NCBI GenBank assembly: GCA_965204875.1
Contig: OZ242020.1
Span: 1,860,001 to 1,924,000 of the forward strand
Direction of reading: 5' to 3'
Source of the DNA: Aldehydirespirator sp965204875
GTDB lineage: Bacteria > Actinomycetota > Acidimicrobiia > Acidimicrobiales > Aldehydirespiratoraceae
Length of the DNA: 64,000 nucleotides
Part shown: positions 7,766-15,924 of the stretch, in pieces
How the letters are laid out: each line of letters starts with the position of its first letter
Numbering within the stretch: position 1 is the first letter of the stretch
Notes under the pieces: model-generated
The model's database searches: none
What the model was told of the DNA's origin: nothing
The model's input: only the letters and a program-made list of their open reading frames with translations
Made by a program: the position numbers and the translations under genes

Positions 7766-9356
7766 GCACTGCGGCGAATTGTCGGGGGCGGCCTGCCACC
7801 AGGTCGGTGTCCCTGGACACTTCCCGGTTGAGGGCCCGGCCGGGGTGCAGCGTCGCTCGCAGCAGTCGCTGACCGGGCTCGGCCCGCACGACGGACGGCA
7901 TGTTGATCGTGCCGTCGTAGGGTCTCGACCGGTGCTGATCCCATAGCGAGTCTGCCGGAGGGTCGAGCATCATCGTGGACCCCAAAGCACCGGGCAGGCC
8001 GCAGGCCGCCATGCTGACCCGGTTCTCCGCGGCCCGCTCCACCAGGCCCAGCTCGACCTCCCACGGGTGCTCGGGCTGCCAGCACACGGCCACGATGTGG
8101 GCACCGGCGATGGCGGCCAGGCGCGCCGTCTCCGGGTAGCGGTGATCGTCGCCGACCAGCACCGCCAGGTCGCCGAACGGCGTCGCGCACAGGCCGACCG
8201 AGTCACCGAGCCGGAGGGCGCTCCGGTGGCGCTCGCTGCGGTGGATCTGCGCCTGCTCGTGAACGATGCCGCCGCCGGACCACACCTGGCCCACGTGCCG
8301 GTCGCCTCGCATCGCCGTGGTCACGACCAGCACCCCGGCGGGCAACGACGGCGGCACCGGCGTGAGTTCTGGCAGCACCACCAGCGACGCCCCCTCAGCG
8401 GCGGCCACCACCAGAGCGGGCTCGGAGCGAGCACCCGGCACGCACGCCACCACTACCTCGGCCGCCTGCGGCGCTGCCGGGCGGGCCGTGTGCTGCTGTG
8501 CCAGCGGCGCGTACACCTCGGGCCGGCGGCCCCGCAACCGCGCCGGCTCGACTTGCGAGAGGTCCACGTCTGCGGTCACCACCGCCTCGCCGGTCGCCGG
8601 CGCGATGGCCGCGACGGTGCCGTCGGGAGCGACGATCTGGCTCTCGCCCGCGCCCTCGAGGGTCTCGGGCGGCACGCCGAGCGCCTCGCTGAACGCTTCC
8701 AGGCGCGCCGCGGGCACCAGCGGCCCGACCTTGTTGGCAGCGGCGACGAACACCCCGTTCTCCGCGGCCCGGACCGGGATGTGCAGCGCGGCCTCGTCGC
8801 GGGCGAAGGAGTTGAGGTTGTTGATCAGCAGGCGGGCGCCGCGCACGGCCAGCGTGCGGGGCACCTCGAAGGTGACGCCGTCCATGCACGAGTACAGGCC
8901 CACTGGACCGAAGGCGGTGCCGGCCACCGGGTTCGGGCCGGCGCCGGAGCACAGGAAGGCACGCTCGTTGCCCATCAGCATCTGCTTGTCGGCGGTGGCC
9001 GCCACGCTGCCGCCGGGATCGAGCAGCACGCCGGTCACCGTCGTGCGCCCGCCCGAGCGCGGCACGGTCACCGCCAGCGAGGCGTATATGCCGTGCTCGG
9101 CGACCCGCCTCCGCAGCGCGCCCATCCACGGCCCGTCCAGGGCGACCGACACGGCCCGGCAGTGCTCGGCGTCCTCATAGACCGAGATGTGGTTGCAGAA
9201 CTCCGGCATCACTACCAGATCGGCGCCGGTGGCCGCGGCGGCGTCGAGCATTCGCAGGCATGTGTCCAGGTTCTCGCCCAGATCGACGCCGGTGGCGAAC
9301 TGGGCCGCCGCCACCCGGAGCCGGTCGCGGTCACGCCGCCGGCGCTGCTCATCCAT
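7707..9356 (-). CDS. tandem nitrilase-superfamily protein (one active, one degenerate domain)
   Basis: A protein of 549 residues made of two carbon-nitrogen hydrolase domains. The first (about 15-270) has the Glu-Lys-Cys triad: VVMPEF, ADKQML and LYSCMDG. The second (about 300-549) keeps VVLPELTP for the Glu, but the expected Lys strand reads AQIHRSERHR. The Cys position (LAVLVGDDHRYPE) carries Asp, so it is probably non-catalytic. Nitrilase-superfamily enzymes hydrolyse amides, carbamoyl groups or nitriles. With hydantoinase, amidase and CaiB genes around it, amide or N-carbamoyl hydrolysis is plausible. Operator-like sequence just upstream (about 9359-9395) resembles the IclR-gene region. 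Confidence 0.8.
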   Translation of the reverse strand: MDEQRRRRDRDRLRVAAAQFATGVDLGENLDTCLRMLDAAAATGADLVVMPEFCNHISVYEDAEHCRAVSVALDGPWMGALRRRVAEHGIYASLAVTVPRSGGRTTVTGVLLDPGGSVAATADKQMLMGNERAFLCSGAGPNPVAGTAFGPVGLYSCMDGVTFEVPRTLAVRGARLLINNLNSFARDEAALHIPVRAAENGVFVAAANKVGPLVPAARLEAFSEALGVPPETLEGAGESQIVAPDGTVAAIAPATGEAVVTADVDLSQVEPARLRGRRPEVYAPLAQQHTARPAAPQAAEVVVACVPGARSEPALVVAAAEGASLVVLPELTPVPPSLPAGVLVVTTAMRGDRHVGQVWSGGGIVHEQAQIHRSERHRSALRLGDSVGLCATPFGDLAVLVGDDHRYPETARLAAIAGAHIVAVCWQPEHPWEVELGLVERAAENRVSMAACGLPGALGSTMMLDPPADSLWDQHRSRPYDGTINMPSVVRAEPGQRLLRATLHPGRALNREVSRDTDLVAGRPRQFAAVLTEAPGRALHGRGATLRHR

Positions 9357-9420
9357 GGGGTTCGCCGTGGTTGCAGCGGGTTGCGGCAGCGCCGCCGCGC
9401 CGGTTGCTCACTCGCGCCGC

Positions 9421-10311
9421 TCAGCGCCCGGACGGCGCGGCCCGGCCCCCGGCGGTGTCCTGTGGGCGGGTGTCTTGTGGGCGGGTGTCTTGTGGGCGGG
9501 TGTCTTGTGGGCGGGTGTCTTGTGGGCGGGTGTCTTGTGGGCGGGTGTCTTGTGGGCGGGTGTCTTGTGGGCGGGCGCCGAGCCTCCCCGACAGGGCTCG
9601 GGTGGCATCCACCACGGCCGCCGCCGAGCCGGCGATCTCGTTGCGGAAGCGCTCGATCGGCCCGCAGACGCTGATCACCGCCACCGGCTGGTGATTGTGA
9701 TCGAGGATCGGCGCCGCCACGGATCCGGCGTCGTGCTGGCGCTCGCCCAGCGATACGGCGAAGCCCTGCCCGCGGATGCGGCCCAGCTCGGCTCGCAGCT
9801 TTCCGACACCTGTGATGGTGGCCCCGGTGAGGGCCTCGAGCGGGTTCTCGGCCAGGTACAGGTCGATCTCGCCATCGGACAGCCAGGCCAGGAACGCCTT
9901 GGACGATGCGCCGGCGTAAAGCGGGAACGACCCGCCCAGGGGCACGGTCATCTTCACCTCGCGCGGCGGCGTTATCTGGGCGACGTAGATGCGCCGGTCA
10001 CCGTGGCGCACCGACAGGGTCGCGGTCTCGCTGGTCTCGGCGCTGAGGCGTCGCATCTCGTCTATGGCGAGCGTCCGTACGTCGAGCTGGTCCCGGTAGG
10101 CCGTCGCCAGCTCCAGCACGCCGGGCCCGAGCGCATAGCGTCGGCTCTGGGGGTCGGCGGTCAGCAGGCCGCGCTTGGCGAGCGACGTTAGTATCCGGTG
10201 CACCACGGCCTTGGACACGCCCAGCTCGCTGGAAATCTCCGTGACGCCCAGCGTGCTCGGCGACCTGGTGAACAGGAACAGCACATCGGCCGCCCGCTCG
10301 ATCGCGGTCAC
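9421..10311 (-). CDS. IclR family transcriptional regulator with minisatellite tail
   Basis: A protein of 296 residues with an N-terminal winged helix-turn-helix (VTEISSELGVSKAVVHRILT) and a GAF-like effector domain (YALGPGVLELATAY through FAVSLGERQHDAGSVAAPIL). It is followed by a C-terminal tail of eight RPQDT repeats absent from normal IclR proteins (about 250 residues). IclR proteins usually control neighbouring catabolic operons and respond to a small organic acid. It is divergent from the CaiB gene and probably controls it and the nitrilase gene. The copy-variable tail is discussed as a separate feature. Confidence 0.85.
   Translation of the reverse strand: MTAIERAADVLFLFTRSPSTLGVTEISSELGVSKAVVHRILTSLAKRGLLTADPQSRRYALGPGVLELATAYRDQLDVRTLAIDEMRRLSAETSETATLSVRHGDRRIYVAQITPPREVKMTVPLGGSFPLYAGASSKAFLAWLSDGEIDLYLAENPLEALTGATITGVGKLRAELGRIRGQGFAVSLGERQHDAGSVAAPILDHNHQPVAVISVCGPIERFRNEIAGSAAAVVDATRALSGRLGARPQDTRPQDTRPQDTRPQDTRPQDTRPQDTRPQDTRPQDTAGGRAAPSGR
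9455..9574. repeat. 15-bp minisatellite, eight copies, in IclR 3' end
   Basis: Eight tandem copies of GTGTCTTGTGGGCGG (the first with C for T at one position) occupy 9455-9574. Because 15 is a multiple of three, loss or gain of units changes only the number of RPQDT repeats in the IclR tail and never the frame. Confidence 0.95.
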
Positions 10312-10392
10312 GCTGCGACCCGAGCCGGTCGCCGAGGCTGACGTTGCTGTTCCGCTCAGAGCAACGAACGTTACCGCGCACGCGGCGGCGGT

Positions 10393-10402
10393 GGTTGCAA
10401 CC
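10393..10402. promoter_or_regulatory. palindrome GGTTGCAACC, candidate IclR operator
   Basis: A perfect 10-bp palindrome GGTTGCAACC lies here and again at 10479-10488, each followed by TGCC, between the divergent IclR and CaiB genes. A variant (GGTTGCAGCGGG) occurs at about 9369 before the nitrilase start. IclR proteins bind short palindromes, so these are candidate operators; this is inference. Confidence 0.4.
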
Positions 10403-10478
10403 TGCCCGCAGATGTGCCGGCAGATGATGGCCGCCGGACGGCTCTTGTGCTGCGCATATGCCCTTCAGCGTTCGCCAT

Positions 10479-10488
10479 GGTTGCAACC
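10479..10488. promoter_or_regulatory. palindrome GGTTGCAACC, second candidate operator
   Basis: Second copy of the palindrome, 58 bp upstream of the CaiB start. Its wider context TTCGCCATGGTTGCAACCTG resembles the sequence just upstream of the nitrilase start (TTCGCCGTGGTTGCAGCGGG). Confidence 0.4.
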
Positions 10489-10545
10489 TGCCGCGGCAGT
10501 GGGGAACACTGGGGGTGTGTTCCCCTGGGTGAAACAGCGTTCCGG

Positions 10546-11736
10546 ATGAGCGGCCCTCTCGCCGGTCTGCGGGTCATCGACGCCTCCACCGTGCTGGCCG
10601 GGCCGCTGATCGGCCAGATCATGGGCGACTTCGGCGCTGACGTGATCAAGGTCGAGCATCCCCAGCGGGGCGACAGCCTGCGCGGTCACGGCGCCCAGCG
10701 TGAGGGCCAGGGCCTCTGGTGGAAGATCGTCGGGCGCAACAAGCGCTGCCTGGGCCTGAACCTGGGCGATCCCGGCGGCGCCGAAGTGTTCGCCGCGCTC
10801 GCCGCAAGCGCCGACGTGGTCGTGGAGAACTTCCGCCCCGGCACCCTCGAGCGCTGGGGTCTGGGCTGGGACGTGCTGTCGGGGCGCAACCCCGGCCTGA
10901 TCCTGTGCCGCGTCACGGGGTTCGGTCAGACCGGCCCCTACGCGCGGCGGCCTGCGTTCGGGACCCTGATCGAGGCCATGAGCGGCTTCGCCCACATGAC
11001 CGGCGAGCCGGACCGGCCCCCGACGCTGCCCCCCTTCGGACTCGCCGACAGCATCGCGGGCATCACCGGGGTGGCCGCAGTGATGATGGCGCTGCACCAT
11101 CGGCACGCCACCGGGGAGGGTCAGATCGTGGACCTGTCGATCCTCGAGCCGCTGGCGACAGTGCTCGGCCCGCACGTGATCACCTGGGATCAGACGGGTC
11201 GGATCGCCGAGCGCTCGGGCAACCGCTCGTCCAACAACGCTCCGCGCAACACCTACCTCACCGCCGACGGCCGCTGGGTGGCGGTGTCGGCCAGCGCCGA
11301 CGCCGTCGCCGCCCGCGCCATGGAGCTGGTCGGCCGGGCCGACCTGGCGCGCCAGGGCTGGTTCGCCACCGGCGCCGGCCGCGCCGAGCACGCGGGCGAG
11401 ATCGACGCCGCGGTCTCCGCCTGGATCGGCGCCCGACCGCTAGAGCAGGTGGTGAGGGAGTTCTCAGAGGCAGAGGTGGCGCTCGCCCCCGTGTACGACA
11501 CCGAGCAGTACGCCGGCGATCCTCAGGTGCAGGCTCGTGAGGCCGTCGTGGCGGTGCAGGACCCCGACCTTGGGCCGGTGCGCATGCAGAACGTCCTGTT
11601 CGGCCTGTCTGTTACGCCGGGCGCGATCCGGCACACCGGCCGGGCGCTGGGCGCCGACACCGACGAGGTGCTGGCAGAGGCCGGAGTGAGCGCCGAGCGT
11701 GTAGCCGATCTGCGAACCGCCGGGGTGGTCGCATGA
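10546..11736 (+). CDS. CaiB/BaiF family CoA-transferase (1)
   Basis: A class III CoA-transferase of 396 residues that moves CoA from a thioester donor to a carboxylic acid. Family motifs are LAGPLIGQIMGDFGADVIKVE at the N-terminus, VENFRPGTLERWGL, VTGFGQTGPYARRPAF, and LADSIAG (candidate catalytic Asp) followed by ATGEGQIVDLSILEPL. The start at 10546 is preferred over the longer frame because MSGPLAGLRVID is the usual N-terminus. It begins a plus-strand operon with cyclase, PrpD and hydantoinase genes. It would activate or exchange CoA on an organic acid of this pathway. Confidence 0.88.
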   Translation: MSGPLAGLRVIDASTVLAGPLIGQIMGDFGADVIKVEHPQRGDSLRGHGAQREGQGLWWKIVGRNKRCLGLNLGDPGGAEVFAALAASADVVVENFRPGTLERWGLGWDVLSGRNPGLILCRVTGFGQTGPYARRPAFGTLIEAMSGFAHMTGEPDRPPTLPPFGLADSIAGITGVAAVMMALHHRHATGEGQIVDLSILEPLATVLGPHVITWDQTGRIAERSGNRSSNNAPRNTYLTADGRWVAVSASADAVAARAMELVGRADLARQGWFATGAGRAEHAGEIDAAVSAWIGARPLEQVVREFSEAEVALAPVYDTEQYAGDPQVQAREAVVAVQDPDLGPVRMQNVLFGLSVTPGAIRHTGRALGADTDEVLAEAGVSAERVADLRTAGVVA

Positions 11737-11820
11737 GCGGCGAGTCCCGGGCGGGTTTGCGGTCCAGCGGAGTGTTGGCGTGAGCGGCGCCTTTCGTGGC
11801 GAGCCTGGCTGATGGCATGA
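11733..11820 (+). other. micro-ORF relay between CaiB and cyclase genes
   Basis: Three overlapping micro-ORFs link the CaiB stop to the cyclase start. ATG 11733 overlaps the CaiB stop (ATGA) and encodes MSGESRAGLRSSGVLA. Its TGA overlaps GTG 11780 (MSGAFRGEPG, to 11812). That TGA overlaps ATG 11812 (codons M-A-stop), whose TGA overlaps the cyclase ATG 11817. The first micro-ORF ends GVLA like CaiB (GVVA) and begins like the cyclase (MSGDPLAGRSSGG). These are copies of the original stop/start junction. Confidence 0.7.
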
Positions 11821-12659
11821 GCGGCGATCCCCTGGCGGGTCGTAGCAGCGGCGGTCCGCTCGAGGTGTTGCTGGAGCAGCTCGAGCGGGCCGATGTCTAT
11901 GACCTCGGCCGCCCGTTGCGCAACGGCATGGCGCAGTCACCGAACCACCCGATGTTCCGCCACTGCCTCGACCGCCGCCACGGCGACCGGCTGCGAGCCG
12001 ACGGCGGCTCGGCCGCGGCCGACCTGGTCATCACCGGCTGCCATGTGGGAACCCACGTGGACGCGCTGGCGCATGTGAGCCACGACGGCCGGCTGCACGG
12101 CGGGGCGGATGCGGCCGAGGCCCAGGCGGCAGGCAGCTTCGAGTCGCTCGGCGTCCACCGGCTGCCGCCGTTCGTCGGCCGGGGCGTGCTGCTGGACGTT
12201 CCCGGCCTGCTCGGGGTGGACGTGTGCAGCGGCGGCCATGAGATCACCGTGGCCGAGCTCGAGGGTGCCGCCGAGCGCCAGGGCACGCCGATCCGGCCGG
12301 GAGACGCGGTGCTGGTGCGCAGCGGGTGGGGATCGTATTTCGATGACCCCGAGCGCTACCTCGGCGTCGACACCGGCGTGCCCGGCGTGGGCGAGTCCGG
12401 CGCCCGCTGGCTCGCCGATCAGGGAGCGGCCCTGGCAGGCGCCGATACGCTGGCGTTCGAGTGCCTTCCAGCCGGCCAGGGCCACGGCCTGCTGCCCGCC
12501 CATCGGGTGCTGCTGGTGGAGCGGGGCATCAACATCATCGAGGCGATGAACCTGGACGGCCTGGCCGCCGCCGGGGCTTGCGAGTTCGTGTTCGTGCTGT
12601 CGCACCTCAACGTCCACGGCGCCACCGGCGCCCCGGCCCGTCCGCTCGCGCTCGCATGA
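11817..12659 (+). CDS. cyclase family (kynurenine-formamidase-like) hydrolase
   Basis: A metal-dependent hydrolase of 280 residues. The family metal-binding motif H-x-G-T-H-x-D-x-x-x-H is visible as CHVGTHVDALAHV. An early RNGMAQSPNHP and a central LVRSGWG strand also fit. Relatives hydrolyse N-formylkynurenine or other amide/lactone bonds, using zinc or manganese. Placement between CaiB and PrpD genes suggests hydrolysis of a cyclic or amide intermediate. ATG 11817 is chosen because it is the end of the relay of overlapping micro-ORFs; GTG 11796 in the same frame would add seven residues. Confidence 0.8.
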   Translation: MSGDPLAGRSSGGPLEVLLEQLERADVYDLGRPLRNGMAQSPNHPMFRHCLDRRHGDRLRADGGSAAADLVITGCHVGTHVDALAHVSHDGRLHGGADAAEAQAAGSFESLGVHRLPPFVGRGVLLDVPGLLGVDVCSGGHEITVAELEGAAERQGTPIRPGDAVLVRSGWGSYFDDPERYLGVDTGVPGVGESGARWLADQGAALAGADTLAFECLPAGQGHGLLPAHRVLLVERGINIIEAMNLDGLAAAGACEFVFVLSHLNVHGATGAPARPLALA

Positions 12660-12832
12660 GCCGCAGTCGCACCCGTCGTCTCGCGGTCGTATGTGCCGCG
12701 GTCGTACCCGTCCCCTCGCGGTCGCATGAGCCGCTCCGGCCCGTTCCCTCGTGGTCGTATGTGCCACAGTCGCGCCCGTCCCCTCGTGGTTGTATGTGCC
12801 GCGGTCGTACCCGTCCCCTCGCGCTCGTATGA
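12656..12832 (+). other. junction micro-ORF (58 codons) with about 35-bp repeats
   Basis: The cyclase stop forms ATGA at 12656. A 58-codon frame starts there and ends in the ATGA that starts PrpD at 12829. The segment is built from imperfect repeats of a unit containing GTATGTGCCGCGGTCGTACC. The cyclase ends RPLALA and the micro-ORF ends RPLALV; the micro-ORF begins MSRSRT and PrpD begins MSRDGQ. It is a multi-copy expansion of the junction, with low chance of encoding a folded protein. Confidence 0.7.
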
Positions 12833-14250
12833 GCCGCGACGGGCAGCCGATCCTCGCGCAGCTCGGCGCGCTGGCTGCCGGCCCCGTCCCGGCGGAGGTG
12901 CGCGCCACCATCGCCTCGCGCGTCATCGACATCGTCGGGATAGCCGTGCGGGCCGGCGACCTGGCGACCTCGCGGGCAGTCGCCGGGTTCGCCCGCGACC
13001 AGGGCGGCGCGGCGCAGGCAACGGCCATCGGGGCCGGCCGGGCCCCTGCCGCCGAGGCTGCGTTCGTCAACGGCGTCCTGGCGCACTCACTCGATTACGA
13101 CGACACACACCTGCCGTCCATCCTTCACCCCAGCGCCTCGGTAGTGCCTGCATCGCTGGCAACGGCCGAATGGCTGGGAGCTCCCGGCAAGGAGCTGCTG
13201 GACGCTGTGGCCGCCGGCTTGGAGGTTTCCGTGCGGCTCGGCCTGGGGGGCTACGACGCCGGGGCCCGCCAGTCGCTCTACTTCGAGCGCGGGCAGCACG
13301 CCACCTCCATCTGCGGTGCCGTGGGCTCCGCCGCCGCGGCTGCCCGGCTGCTCGGCGCCGGAGCCTCCGCTGCCGCCCACGCCATGGGCGTCGCTTGCAG
13401 CATGGCCAGCGGGATCATCGAGGCCAACCGGGCCGGCGGCACGGTCAAGCGGCTGCATTGCGGCTGGGCGGCTCGGGCCGGCGTGACCGCCGCGCAGCTG
13501 GCGGCGAGGGGCATCACCGGGCCGCCGACGGCGGTCGAGGGCCGGTTCGGCCTGTTCCGAGCCTTCCTCGACGGCCGGGCCGACCTCGGCGCGGTCACTG
13601 CCGACCTGGGCGAGCGCTGGCATGCCCTGGACATCTTCTACAAGCCGTATCCGGCCAACCACTTCGCCCACACCGGCATCGATGCGGCCATCGCGCTGCG
13701 GCGGCGCGGCCTGCGGGCCGACGATGTCGTCGCCGCGACGCTGGAGGTGGCCCCGCCGACCGTGCGCACCATCGGTGAGCCCCTCGACGCCAAGCGCACG
13801 CCCGCAACCGGGTACCAGGCCCAGTTCAGCGGACCGTATGCCGTGGCCGCAGGGCTGCTCGGCGGCGACGGCCTCGGCGTCGGGCTGGCCGACTTCAGCG
13901 ACGCTCACGCCCGCGACCCGCGCCGGCGCGCGCTGATGTCCCGCATCGATGTGGTCGGCGATCCCGGCTTGATGGAGATATACCCGTTCCAGCTGCCGGC
14001 CCGCCTCAGCGTCACAACGGCCGGCGGTCGCACGCTGGTCGAGGAGGTGCTGACCAACCGGGGAGGCCCCGACCGCCCCCTCAGCGCGGGCGAGCTGGCA
14101 GCCAAGTACTTCGACAACACCGCCGGCCTGGTGGACTCCGACACTGCCCGCAGGGTTCACGACGCCCTGTGGGGATTGGCGGGCGCACCCTCGACCGCCG
14201 GCCTGCTTGAGCCTCTGGCCGGCCTGCGCCATGCCACCGAGCACCCATGA
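12829..14250 (+). CDS. MmgE/PrpD family protein
   Basis: A protein of 473 residues of the MmgE/PrpD family, which includes 2-methylcitrate dehydratase, cis-aconitate decarboxylase and related (de)hydratases or epimerases of organic acids. Visible family features are FVNGVLAHSLDYDDTHL near residue 80 (active-site Asp/His region), ILHPSASVVPA, an RCHxGW-like block (KRLHCGWAARAG), and FYKPYPANHFAHTGIDAA. It is co-translated with its neighbours through junction micro-ORFs. It probably dehydrates or isomerises a substituted dicarboxylic acid in this cluster; the substrate cannot be deduced. Confidence 0.85.
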   Translation: MSRDGQPILAQLGALAAGPVPAEVRATIASRVIDIVGIAVRAGDLATSRAVAGFARDQGGAAQATAIGAGRAPAAEAAFVNGVLAHSLDYDDTHLPSILHPSASVVPASLATAEWLGAPGKELLDAVAAGLEVSVRLGLGGYDAGARQSLYFERGQHATSICGAVGSAAAAARLLGAGASAAAHAMGVACSMASGIIEANRAGGTVKRLHCGWAARAGVTAAQLAARGITGPPTAVEGRFGLFRAFLDGRADLGAVTADLGERWHALDIFYKPYPANHFAHTGIDAAIALRRRGLRADDVVAATLEVAPPTVRTIGEPLDAKRTPATGYQAQFSGPYAVAAGLLGGDGLGVGLADFSDAHARDPRRRALMSRIDVVGDPGLMEIYPFQLPARLSVTTAGGRTLVEEVLTNRGGPDRPLSAGELAAKYFDNTAGLVDSDTARRVHDALWGLAGAPSTAGLLEPLAGLRHATEHP

Positions 14251-14318
14251 TCGACGACGCTGACATCGCGGCCGCACGACCGCCCTCCGATAGCGCGATC
14301 ACCTTGGAGCATCCATGA
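14247..14318 (+). other. junction micro-ORF (23 codons) PrpD to hydantoinase
   Basis: ATGA at the PrpD stop opens a 23-codon frame whose stop forms the ATGA start of the hydantoinase gene at 14315. The micro-ORF starts MIDDADIAAARP, where the real gene starts MTVDSDIAAALP, and ends in EHP exactly as PrpD does. TGACATCGCGGCCGC is repeated. This is a clean single duplication of the junction. Confidence 0.75.
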
Positions 14319-15814
14319 CCGTCGACAGTGACATCGCGGCCGCCCTACCACACGCCGAGACCGTCATCGCCGGGGCGCTCGTCGTTCGCCCCGATGCAGG
14401 GGTCGCCGAGCGATCCGACATCGCCATCAGCGGCGGCCGGGTCAGCGCGCTGGCCCCCGGCCTGGCGGCCGCGGCGCCGGCCACGGCAGAGATCATCGAC
14501 GCCGCGGGACTCATCGCCTTCCCGGGATCCGTGGACGCCCACACCCACATGGGCATCTACAACCCCTTGCCCACCGACGCCGCCAGCGAGAGCCGCGCCG
14601 CCGCGCAGGGCGGCACCACAACGGTGCTCAACTACATCAGGACCGGCCAGTACTACCTCAACCGGGGCGGGCCCTACGCCGAGTTCTTCCCCGAGGTGCT
14701 GCGCCAGATGGACGGCTGCAGCCATGTGGACTACGCCTTCCACCTCGCTCCCATGCAGGCCGGCCACATCGACGAGATCCCGATGCTGGTCACCGAGCAC
14801 GGCGTGACCTCCTTCAAGATCTTCATGTTCTACGGCGGCCACGGCCTGCACGGCGCCAGCGACGACCAGGCCGGCTTCCTGATGACCCCGCCCGGCGAGC
14901 GCTACGACTACGCCCACTTCGAGTTCGTCATGCGGGCCATCGCGCGGACGCGCCAAGCCCATCCCGAGCTCGCGGGCGCGCTTTCGCTGTCGCTGCACTG
15001 CGAGTCGGCCGAGATCATGACCGCCTACACCAAGATGGTCGAAGCCGAGGGCCGGCTCTCCGGGTTGGCCGCCTACTCGGCGTCACGCCCCCCGCACTCC
15101 GAGGGGCTCGCCGTCACCATCGCCTCCTACCTGGCGCACGAGACAGACGTGGTCAACATCAACCTGCTCCACCTGTCCTCGGCCAAGGCCATGGACGCGG
15201 CACTGCGCATGGGCCGCTGCTTCGAGCGTGTGGACTTCCGCCGCGAGGTGACGATCGGGCACCTGCTGGTCGACATCACCACCGCCGGCGACCCGTGGGC
15301 CAAGGTCAACCCGCCGATCCGCCCGCGGGCCGACGTCGAGGCGCTGTGGGGCCACGTGCTTGCCGGCGATGTGGACTGGGTGGTGAGCGACCACGCCTGC
15401 TGCCGCGCCGAGGCCAAGGTCGCCGCCGAGAACCCGACCGACATCTGGCTGGCCAAGAGCGGCTTCGGCGGCACCGAGTACCTGCTGAACGGCCTCTACT
15501 CCGAGGGCGCCAAGCGCGGCCTGAGCCTGGTCGACATGGGCCGGCTGCTGTCATGGAACCCGGCACAGCGCTACGGCCTCGGCACCAAGGGCACCATCGG
15601 GGTCGGTTACGACGCCGACATCGCCCTGCTGGACCCGGCGGTCAGCCATGTGGTGCGAGCCGCCGAGTCGGAGTCCAGCCAGGGCTACACGCCCTTCGAG
15701 GGCCACGAGCTCTCGGGGCGCGTCGAGCATGTCTGGCTGCGGGGCCGGCGGATCCTGTCCGCAGGCCGGGTGGTGGGCAGCCCCTCGGGCCGGTACCTGA
15801 AGCGACCCACATGA
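14315..15814 (+). CDS. dihydropyrimidinase/hydantoinase-like amidohydrolase
   Basis: A protein of 499 residues of the cyclic amidohydrolase branch (hydantoinase, dihydropyrimidinase, allantoinase), which opens cyclic amide rings with two metal ions. Ligands visible in order are DAHTHMG, the Lys in TSFKIFMFY (carbamylated), LSLHCES, NLLHLSSAKA and VVSDHAC. The beta-sandwich portions at both ends are present. The same operon encodes a cyclase-family hydrolase and PrpD, so ring opening of a hydantoin- or pyrimidine-like compound is a reasonable inference. An insert near YYLNRGGPYAEFF is unlike the best-known members. Confidence 0.85.
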   Translation: MTVDSDIAAALPHAETVIAGALVVRPDAGVAERSDIAISGGRVSALAPGLAAAAPATAEIIDAAGLIAFPGSVDAHTHMGIYNPLPTDAASESRAAAQGGTTTVLNYIRTGQYYLNRGGPYAEFFPEVLRQMDGCSHVDYAFHLAPMQAGHIDEIPMLVTEHGVTSFKIFMFYGGHGLHGASDDQAGFLMTPPGERYDYAHFEFVMRAIARTRQAHPELAGALSLSLHCESAEIMTAYTKMVEAEGRLSGLAAYSASRPPHSEGLAVTIASYLAHETDVVNINLLHLSSAKAMDAALRMGRCFERVDFRREVTIGHLLVDITTAGDPWAKVNPPIRPRADVEALWGHVLAGDVDWVVSDHACCRAEAKVAAENPTDIWLAKSGFGGTEYLLNGLYSEGAKRGLSLVDMGRLLSWNPAQRYGLGTKGTIGVGYDADIALLDPAVSHVVRAAESESSQGYTPFEGHELSGRVEHVWLRGRRILSAGRVVGSPSGRYLKRPT

Positions 15815-15924
15815 CCCCGCCCGCTGCGCCCGCTGCAACCGCCGCGCCGACCGGCCGCCGAGCCGGCTTGGCCGCTCCCGCCCGCCTGGGCCCGCCTGCT
15901 GGGCTGAGCCCGCCCGCCGGGGGT

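Noticed and set aside
8067..9674. Long plus-strand ORF of 535 codons opposite the nitrilase gene
   Set aside because: It is a high-GC shadow of the nitrilase gene with biased low-complexity composition and no recognisable domain.
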